From positions 62,001 to 126,000 of the forward strand of contig DATIYM010000008.1 of NCBI GenBank assembly GCA_035517615.1: DNA of 64,000 nucleotides, read 5' to 3'. Source of the DNA: AG25 sp035517615 (GTDB taxonomy: Bacteria; Gemmatimonadota; Gemmatimonadetes; Gemmatimonadales; GWC2-71-9). A program made the position numbers and the translations under genes. Positions 58,518 to 64,000 of this stretch are shown here, piece by piece (position 1 is the stretch's first letter; each line of letters starts with the position of its first letter). The notes under the pieces were generated by a model, which was not told where the DNA came from, ran no database searches, and worked only from the letters and a program-made list of their open reading frames with translations.

Positions 58518-58910
58518 TCAGTTCCGGTCCAACCCCGGGGTGCCGGAATCGGATTGCGCGGGACGCTCCACGCGCGCCACGAGGGCGTGGTAGCGCGTGC
58601 GCTGCGACGGGGTAAGCTGCGCATCGATTTCGCGGTGCATGACCGCACGCAGCGAGTCCATACGGGGATGGACCAGATGCCACAGCGTGTCGAGCTCAGG
58701 CCGATGGCGCCGCAGAATGCCGCGCACCGAGTCCTGCTGCGCGGACGAAAGCTTCAACTCCTTGGTGAGGAAATCGACCATGGCTCGGGCTTCACGATAT
58801 CGCGGCGCCGGCCCCGCGTGCGTCCAGCGCCGCCCGCCCCATCCCACGGCCACACCGGCGGCGAAGACCACGATGAGCAACGCCAGGGCACCGGCCCTGA
58901 GGCGATTCAA
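58518..58910 (-). CDS. CnrX/Spy-like periplasmic sensor protein
   Basis: 130 residues with one N-terminal anchor helix (ALALLIVVFAAGVAVGWGG) and a helical periplasmic part: LTKELKLSSAQQDSVRGIL and REIDAQLTPSQRTRYHALV, two LTxxQ-type motifs of the heavy-metal-resistance/Spy/CpxP superfamily. The start is TTG. It follows an anti-sigma-like gene, the order of CnrYXH-type metal sensing units, and directly precedes tolC, so it may gate the sigma factor in response to an efflux-relevant stress. Confidence 0.8.
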   Translation of the reverse strand: MNRLRAGALALLIVVFAAGVAVGWGGRRWTHAGPAPRYREARAMVDFLTKELKLSSAQQDSVRGILRRHRPELDTLWHLVHPRMDSLRAVMHREIDAQLTPSQRTRYHALVARVERPAQSDSGTPGLDRN

Positions 58911-58912
58911 CG

Positions 58913-59263
58913 CTAGCGCGCCTCGGCGAGGTTGAGGACGGCGGCCGGATCAGGAGGCCGCACCGCGGAGAGCATCACGCGCCCCGAATCACCCGCTCCC
59001 GCCGCGAGGACGTCCTCGAGCGTGGTTGGATTGGGTCTGCCGCTGATCAGGAATCCCGCGAGCAGCGCTGCGGCCGTGACGGTGATGCCTGCGCGCGCCC
59101 AGGATTCCAGAATGTCCCAGTACACGATCGGGCGCTCCTCGAGGCGAGCGAGGACCCGGGCGACGAACGCCGCGTGCCCGTCGACCGCCAACGCCTGACG
59201 CAGGGCCGCGCCAACGACGGGGTCCGGGCGATGATCGAACGGCGTGGACTCCGGGGGCATCAT
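58913..59263 (-). CDS. putative anti-sigma factor (membrane)
   Basis: 116 residues from ATG 59263, which overlaps the sigma stop as ATGA; a second ATG at 59260 has better ribosome spacing. N-terminal helical cytoplasmic part (DPVVGAALRQALAVDGHAAFVARVLARL), one transmembrane helix near 61-78, short periplasmic tail. No zinc-finger Cys/His motif is present. Position between an ECF sigma gene and a CnrX/Spy-like gene supports the anti-sigma call. Confidence 0.72.
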   Translation of the reverse strand: MMPPESTPFDHRPDPVVGAALRQALAVDGHAAFVARVLARLEERPIVYWDILESWARAGITVTAAALLAGFLISGRPNPTTLEDVLAAGAGDSGRVMLSAVRPPDPAAVLNLAEAR

Positions 59264-59880
59264 ACCTCCTCCTTCCAATCGGCCAAGATACCGCGCAGCG
59301 CTCGCCGCGCGTGAAACACTTCGGAGCGCACCGTGCCTTCGGGAATTCCTAAGATGCGTCCGATCTCCGCATGTGAATAGCCTTCCACATCGAACAACAC
59401 AACCGCGGTGCGTCGCCGCTCGGGCAGCTGTGCCAGTGCCTCTCTCAATCGCAGCGAGAGCGCGTGGCGATGGGCCAACGCGTCGGGCATCTCGCCCCCG
59501 GCAATGACCGTCGTATCGAGCGACTCGGTACGCCGCACCTTGCGGCGGCGGCGGCGATCGTGGGCGGCATTAGCCACGACGCGCATGAGCCAGGGGCCAA
59601 ACGGACGACGAGGGTCGTATTGCTTGAGCTTCAGGAGCGTGGCCAACATCGCGTCCTGCGCGGCATCATCGGCGTCATCGGCGTCTCCCAACACCGCGCG
59701 CGCCACCCGGCGCACCGACGCCGCATATCGATCCACGAGCACGCCGAACGCGCCGCGATCACCGGACAGCGCTTGCGTGACCAACTCGGCATCCTCTAGC
59801 CGTTCTATACGCGGAACGGCCTCTTGAGGTTGGATAGGCGATGGTGCAGATCGGGACGTACCCGTGTGATCAGAGTCCAT
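59260..59880 (-). CDS. ECF-type RNA polymerase sigma factor
   Basis: 206 residues with region 2 (ELVTQALSGDRGAFGVLVDRYAASV; DADDAAQDAMLATLLKLKQYDP; FGPWLMRVVANAAHDRRRR) and region 4 (LPERRRTAVVLFDVEGYSHAEIGRILGIPEGTVRSEVFHARRAL, read in parts). AGGAGG sits three bases before ATG 59880; a longer frame would cover the upstream gene. It overlaps the cardiolipin-synthase-like gene end by 11 bp and the anti-sigma start by 4 bp. Confidence 0.92.
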   Translation of the reverse strand: MDSDHTGTSRSAPSPIQPQEAVPRIERLEDAELVTQALSGDRGAFGVLVDRYAASVRRVARAVLGDADDADDAAQDAMLATLLKLKQYDPRRPFGPWLMRVVANAAHDRRRRRKVRRTESLDTTVIAGGEMPDALAHRHALSLRLREALAQLPERRRTAVVLFDVEGYSHAEIGRILGIPEGTVRSEVFHARRALRGILADWKEEV

Positions 59881-61312
59881 CATCCTCCTGTGACCGCCGA
59901 CGCTCCAGTGCGTACAAGCCGAAGCCCAACGCCACGACATACGCCAGCATAGCGAAGATAATACCCATCACCCTGGGAAAAATGAGCAGCAAGGTTCCGA
60001 GCCCGGCGAAGACCAACGCGCCCGTCGCGGCGATGGCGCGCCGGAGACCGCCGGCCACGCGGCGCACCACCACAAGAGCAACGGCCCCAAGCTCATAGCG
60101 CGTTCGTTTGTGGCCGGACGGCTGCTCGGGTGTTTCAGGAGGCGACTCCGCCGGCGCTCCGACGAGTCGTGCCGGCAACCGCCGCCGCCTTTGTAATACG
60201 ATTTCCCGACTGGCCGAAAGGTCGCGCCGGAATTGCGACGCGAGCGCGTCGCACAGTTCTTCGCCTTCCGCCAGGAGATCGAGCTCGTAGTTCGTGAGCA
60301 GGCTCGAGACGTTGAGGTTGGTGGAGCCAACCCGGGCCCAGCGGTGATCCACGAGCATTGTCTTCGCATGAATCATCGGCCCCTGGAATTCGAAGATCCG
60401 CACGCCGCGGTGCAGCAGCTCGCGATACCCCACGCGGGTGAGATAGCGCAGCACCGGGAGATCGCTCGTGCCCGGTACGAGCAACCGGACATCGACGCCG
60501 CTCCTGGCGGCGTCGATGAGGCTGGCGTAGAGCGGCGCCGGCGCGACCAGGTAGGCATCGGTGATCCAGAGCCGCTCCGCGGCGCTCGCCGCCAACAGCT
60601 CCACCGCCCGGTACACCCGCGCGCGTCGCGGGATCCCCTGGACAATGCGTACGCTCGAGCCCCCGCAGGGCTCGGGGTCTGCGCTTTGCTCGTCGGGCGG
60701 CAGGTCGGGGCCGGCGCGCCGCCACGTCGAGGCGAACGCGGCGTCGAGCACGGCCACCGCGGGTCCCGCGATCCCGACGACGGTGTCACGCCAGGCTCGG
60801 CGGTGCCGCTCGGGATCACCCGCCCATTCATCACCGATGCACAGCCCGCCCAGCGTGCCGTGCACGCCGTCCGTGACCAGCAGCTTGCGGTGATCGCGCG
60901 AGAAGATCTCCGACACGCGCCACGACCAGATGGGGTGAAACGCGCGCACCTCCACGCCTGCTTTTCTGAGCCGTTGCCAGAACGCGCGCGAGGTGCCCAT
61001 CGAGCCCAACCCATCGTACAGCACGCGGACCCGCACGCCGGCCCGCGCGCGCTCCATGAGGGCCTCGGCGAAGCGCTGTCCGGTGCGGTCGCCGCGGATG
61101 ATGTAGTTCTCGAGGTGGATCCAGCGTTCGGCGCGGGTGATGAGCGCGAGCATGGCGTCGAGCGCCCGGGGGCTGTCGGCAAAATGCTCGAGGCGATTGC
61201 CGCCCACGCGGCGCGCTCCCGCGGCGCGATCGATCGCGAGCGCCAGCTCATCCTGCTGCGGCAGCGGTGTGGCAGTGCGGCTGTGGTGCAGCGTGGGCAC
61301 GCTCGACGACAT
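59870..61312 (-). CDS. phospholipase D family cardiolipin synthase-like protein
   Basis: 480 residues with two HKD motifs, HRKLLVTDG and HAKTMLVDHRW, each HxKxxxxD, the signature of PLD-type cardiolipin synthases. The first half has LIHLENYIIRGDRTGQRFAEAL-type sequence. Two transmembrane helices lie at the C-terminus (ALVFAGLGTLLLIFPRVMGIIFAM, near 425-470) rather than at the N-terminus as in E. coli ClsA, resembling ClsB/ClsC with an added anchor. It precedes the sigma/efflux genes on the same strand. Confidence 0.9.
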   Translation of the reverse strand: MSSSVPTLHHSRTATPLPQQDELALAIDRAAGARRVGGNRLEHFADSPRALDAMLALITRAERWIHLENYIIRGDRTGQRFAEALMERARAGVRVRVLYDGLGSMGTSRAFWQRLRKAGVEVRAFHPIWSWRVSEIFSRDHRKLLVTDGVHGTLGGLCIGDEWAGDPERHRRAWRDTVVGIAGPAVAVLDAAFASTWRRAGPDLPPDEQSADPEPCGGSSVRIVQGIPRRARVYRAVELLAASAAERLWITDAYLVAPAPLYASLIDAARSGVDVRLLVPGTSDLPVLRYLTRVGYRELLHRGVRIFEFQGPMIHAKTMLVDHRWARVGSTNLNVSSLLTNYELDLLAEGEELCDALASQFRRDLSASREIVLQRRRRLPARLVGAPAESPPETPEQPSGHKRTRYELGAVALVVVRRVAGGLRRAIAATGALVFAGLGTLLLIFPRVMGIIFAMLAYVVALGFGLYALERRRSQEDDGL

Positions 61313-61315
61313 CGC

Positions 61316-61894
61316 TTACGTCCGTGCCCCGAGCCCGAGGCTCGCCTCGACCGGGCGCAGCGCCTGAATCACGAACGCGATGTGCTCGTCGAGCGGCACG
61401 CCCAGCTCTTCCGCCCCGAGCCGGACGTCGTCGCGGTTCACCCCGCGGGCGAAGGCTTTGTCTTTGAGCTTTTTCTTGACGGACGCCACTTCCAGATCGG
61501 CCAGGCTCTTGGACGGACGAACCAGCGCGCAGGCGACGAGAAACCCGCACAGCTCATCGACCGCGTACAGCGCGCGCGCCAGCGGCGTGTCGCGCGGCAC
61601 GCCGGTGTAGCTCGCGTGGCCCAGAATGGCGCGGCACACAGGCTCCGCCACGCCGCGCGCCCGCAGCTCGCGCACGCCCCAGCTGGGATGGTCTTCGGTG
61701 GGTGAGTGCGCCGCGTTGGGATAGCGCTCGTAATCGTAGTCGTGCAGCAGACCGGCGATTCCCCAGGTTTCCGGGTCCTCGCCGAGCTGGTGGGCGTAGG
61801 CGCGCATCGCCGCCTCGACGGCCAGCATGTGCTGCCGCAACCCGGGGGAGGCCGTATGCTCCGTCATCAAACCGAATGCTTCATCGCGCGTCAT
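61316..61894 (-). CDS. HD/HDIG domain phosphohydrolase
   Basis: The ATG at 61894 gives 192 residues, the usual start (MTRDEAFGLM); an in-frame ATG at 61918 overlaps asnB more. The HD site is LRQHMLAVEAAMRAYA, then GLLHDYDYERYP (His-Asp), HASYTG and YAVDELCGFLVA with the last Asp. Members are metal-dependent phosphohydrolases on nucleotides or sugars. Overlaps the asnB end by 14 bp and ends 4 bp before the cardiolipin-synthase-like gene. Confidence 0.87.
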   Translation of the reverse strand: MTRDEAFGLMTEHTASPGLRQHMLAVEAAMRAYAHQLGEDPETWGIAGLLHDYDYERYPNAAHSPTEDHPSWGVRELRARGVAEPVCRAILGHASYTGVPRDTPLARALYAVDELCGFLVACALVRPSKSLADLEVASVKKKLKDKAFARGVNRDDVRLGAEELGVPLDEHIAFVIQALRPVEASLGLGART

Positions 61895-63731
61895 GGATGG
61901 GGCGCTCCGTGTCGACATTCCAACGCTCGGCCCACAGCTCCACCATCACGAGCGGCCACAACTTCCGCGCGTGATTGGCGCGAGCCGTACGATGCTCCTG
62001 CAGCAGGCGGGCCGTCGTGTCGCGCGGCGCGATGCGCGGCCGCGCCAGCACGCGATCCACGAGTGGCGCGAGACTGGTGTTGAGCCAGCGCGCCACCGGA
62101 ACCGACAGCCCGCGCTTGCGGCGCCCGATCACGTATTCGGGAACGAGTCCTCGGGCCGCCTCTCGTAAGATGGCTTTCCCCGTCGTGCCTCGCACCTTGA
62201 GCGCGGAGGGGGCGGGGAGCACGAGCTCGAGCAGCTCACGATCGAGGTAGGGAGCCCGTGCTTCGATGGACGCGAGCATCGTACCGCGGTCGACCTTGGT
62301 GAGCAGGTTGTCGGGCAGATAAGTAATGAAGTCCAGCCACAAGAACTGATTCAGCCGGTCTCCCGCGGGGAAGCGAGCGAGCAGTTGCTCGATGGCGTGG
62401 GTGATGCGCTCGGTGGGGCCGAGCGCGCCGAACCAGCGGAGGTGGCGCTGTACGGGCGGAGCCGCGGCGGTCGCGACGAACTGCTTCAGCATGAACTCGA
62501 AGGTGACTTTCTCGTTCGACACCGGCACAGCATCCACGAGACGGTTCATCAAGTGGCGAACCGGCGCGGGAAGCCGCGCGTAATAACCCGCGGCCTTGTG
62601 GCCGAGATACGTGGGATAGCCACCGAACAGCTCGTCCGCGCCCTCTCCCGAGAGCACGACCTTCACGTGTTCGCGCGCCGCTTCGGCCAGAAGAAAGGTG
62701 GGGAGCAGCGCGGGATCGCCCACCGGTTCGGCGAGGGTGTTCGACACTACGCCGAGCGCGCGCTCGAGCTCGGCGTCCGTTGCCGTTACCACGTGGTGGA
62801 TGGTGCGGATGTGTTTGGTTACGGCCGCGGCCGACGGGCTCTCATCGTAGCTCGGGTCCGGGAATTTGACCGCATAGGTGTGAATCTTTTCCTCGGCCAT
62901 CACGCGCGACGCAGCCGCGGCGAGCAGCGACGAATCGAGCCCGCCGCTCGTGAACACGCCGACCGGAACATCGGACATGAGCTCGCGCTCGATGGCTCGC
63001 AGCAACACTTCGCAGAGCTGCGGCGCACTGTGCAGCCGCGACCCCTGGGCCGCAGCCACGGCCGGATCCCAATAGGCTCGGCTCACCACGCCGTCACGCC
63101 CGGCGGTCAGGACGTAGCCGGGCGGAAGCTTGTGAACGCCGGCGAACAGGGTGCGCGGTGCGGGGGTGTAGCCCAGCGCGAGATAAAAGTCAGCGGCGTC
63201 GGTGTCGAGCCGGCGCGGTTGATCGGGGAACGCGAGCAGCGCCTGCAGCTCGGACGCAAAGCGCAGCTCGCCGTGAATCTCCGTCCAGAACATGGGCTTC
63301 TCGCCGGCGCGGTCGCGCGCCAGCACGAGCAGGTCGCGGCCCGCATCCCACACCGCGAGCGCGAACATTCCCTCGAGCCGGCTGACGGCGTCTGCGCCGA
63401 GCTGCTGATACAGCGGAACGATGGTCTCGATGTCGCCGGTCGAGCGGAACGGGTAGCCGCGCGCTCGAGCCGCGGCGCGCAGCTCGTGCGCGTTGTAGAT
63501 CTCGCCGTTGCATACCATCCAGATGCAGCCGTCGGGACTCTGGAACGGCTGATCGCCGGTGGTGAGATCCATGATCGCGAGCCGGCGCGCGCCGATCCGG
63601 GCGCGCTCGTTCCCCACGATCTGCTCGCCGTCCGGTCCGCGATGCGCCAGCGAGCGGGCCATGGCCGCGACGCATTCCGGATGGCGCAGCGGCTCGCCGG
63701 TGAGGGAGACCGCGCCGAAGATGCCGCACAT
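61881..63731 (-). CDS. asnB: glutamine-hydrolysing asparagine synthetase
   Basis: 616 residues. Class II glutaminase domain opening with Cys2 (MCGIFGA), GEIYN and RLAIMD, then an ATP-PPi synthetase domain with SGGLDSS and GEGADELFGGYPTY. Length and order match AsnB, which makes asparagine from aspartate with glutamine nitrogen. Paralogues work in sugar or antibiotic pathways (wbmF/asnO-like); the neighbours do not show such a pathway. It is coupled to the HD gene downstream and starts 1 base before the end of the partial gene at the window edge. Confidence 0.93.
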   Translation of the reverse strand: MCGIFGAVSLTGEPLRHPECVAAMARSLAHRGPDGEQIVGNERARIGARRLAIMDLTTGDQPFQSPDGCIWMVCNGEIYNAHELRAAARARGYPFRSTGDIETIVPLYQQLGADAVSRLEGMFALAVWDAGRDLLVLARDRAGEKPMFWTEIHGELRFASELQALLAFPDQPRRLDTDAADFYLALGYTPAPRTLFAGVHKLPPGYVLTAGRDGVVSRAYWDPAVAAAQGSRLHSAPQLCEVLLRAIERELMSDVPVGVFTSGGLDSSLLAAAASRVMAEEKIHTYAVKFPDPSYDESPSAAAVTKHIRTIHHVVTATDAELERALGVVSNTLAEPVGDPALLPTFLLAEAAREHVKVVLSGEGADELFGGYPTYLGHKAAGYYARLPAPVRHLMNRLVDAVPVSNEKVTFEFMLKQFVATAAAPPVQRHLRWFGALGPTERITHAIEQLLARFPAGDRLNQFLWLDFITYLPDNLLTKVDRGTMLASIEARAPYLDRELLELVLPAPSALKVRGTTGKAILREAARGLVPEYVIGRRKRGLSVPVARWLNTSLAPLVDRVLARPRIAPRDTTARLLQEHRTARANHARKLWPLVMVELWAERWNVDTERPIHDAR

Positions 63732-64000
63732 TCAGCCGCTCAGTCCTTTATGTCCCGCCGTGCTGATCGTGGGGCGCGCCTCGGGCCCGGAGCCACACGG
63801 GCCGAAGGCAGCGTGGTGCTGGTCCGCACCGAGAAACGGCAGCCCCGAGAGCGCCGTCGCAGCGTCGCGGTCATCGCGACTAATAATGAATACGGTTCGC
63901 GGATCGCAGGCCGCGAGCCGCTCGCGCCAGAACTCGGCGGGGCGGAGCGGCGAGTTCGCCACTGCGCGGTAGCGGTCCTGAAAGTGAGCGATGTAAGTGC
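63732..64000 (-). CDS. partial gene, C-terminal part of an unidentified protein
   Basis: An open frame runs from the window edge to TGA at 63732-63734, about 89 codons, with no internal stop. The residues (AHFQDRYRAVANSPLRP, FWRERLAACDPRTVFIISRDD, LPFLGADQHHAAFGP) look like the C-terminal tail of a larger, perhaps membrane-linked, protein. Its start lies beyond the window. Too little is visible to name it. Confidence 0.6.
   Translation of the reverse strand, partial: TYIAHFQDRYRAVANSPLRPAEFWRERLAACDPRTVFIISRDDRDAATALSGLPFLGADQHHAAFGPCGSGPEARPTISTAGHKGLSG

Noticed and set aside
1..64000. tRNA/rRNA genes, CRISPR arrays, insertion sequences or prophage
   Set aside because: No cloverleaf-like intergenic sequence, spaced identical repeats, transposase or phage structural gene was seen; gaps between genes are too short for most of these.

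Overview
This is a GC-rich, gene-dense chromosomal window from a Gram-negative (diderm) bacterium. Outer-membrane barrels, a TolC/MacAB efflux set, lipoproteins, PstS-like and porin genes and a TauE/SafE exporter all point to a two-membrane envelope. The mix of genes (PadR regulators, S9 and M1 peptidases, several ECF sigma/anti-sigma pairs, plant-type FabI, many GTG starts and 1-8 bp ATGA/GTGA overlaps) would fit Gemmatimonadota or a related soil phylum. That placement is inference and was not tested. I saw no rRNA, tRNA, CRISPR, insertion sequence or prophage gene. There is no stretch over 300 bases without a gene or assigned element.

Layout. 1-6107: a membrane-anchored metallophosphoesterase with a saccharopine-reductase-like enzyme, an Omp85-like barrel, a GT2 glycosyltransferase, and an anti-sigma-like protein with a secreted partner. 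6136-9522: arginine operon argC-argB-argD plus an N-acetylglutamate-synthase-like GNAT, preceded by candidate tandem ARG boxes. 9519-12125 (minus): yezD, an anion porin and a TauE/SafE exporter, preceded by a 30-codon leader ORF with five consecutive Cys codons and an intrinsic terminator; this looks like a cysteine-responsive attenuator. 12166-14837: serine biosynthesis (class V aminotransferase plus serA). 14844-18541 (minus): chemoreceptor, PstS-like protein and porin. 18610-24290: leuS, an MbfA-like iron exporter (minus) and an ECF sigma/anti-sigma/PDZ operon. 24297-29122: a PAS hybrid kinase coupled to a TENA/PqqC-like protein, PadR, and an FAD oxidoreductase. 29049-32969 (minus): a three-subunit molybdenum hydroxylase with the extra [4Fe-4S] insertion of 4-hydroxybenzoyl-CoA reductases. 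33026-36761: a zinc-ribbon/YciI fusion, a degenerate HD protein, fabH-fabI and a small protein. 36819-46212: S9 and M1 peptidases, then a minus-strand run (EamA, PhzF, DedA, UppS, wHTH regulator, membrane protein) and a PHP phosphoesterase. 46281-52344: a four-gene run ending in an FAD reductase, a molybdo-oxidoreductase with cytochrome b, a lipoprotein, a HAMP membrane protein and a cytochrome c fused to a beta-rich domain. 52557-64000 (minus): asparagine synthetase, HD protein, cardiolipin-synthase-like enzyme, ECF sigma, anti-sigma, CnrX/Spy-like sensor, TolC, ABC ATPase, two MacA-like adaptors and a MacB-like permease.

How genes work together. Two units carry amino-acid-linked control read directly from the DNA: the ARG boxes overlapping the argC start, and the poly-Cys leader before yezD. 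Several promoters place the -10 element only 6-7 bases before the start codon, so leaderless transcripts are probably common. The last 12 kb reads as a stress-controlled efflux operon in which an ECF sigma/anti-sigma/periplasmic-sensor module sits in the same transcription unit as a complete tripartite ABC exporter.
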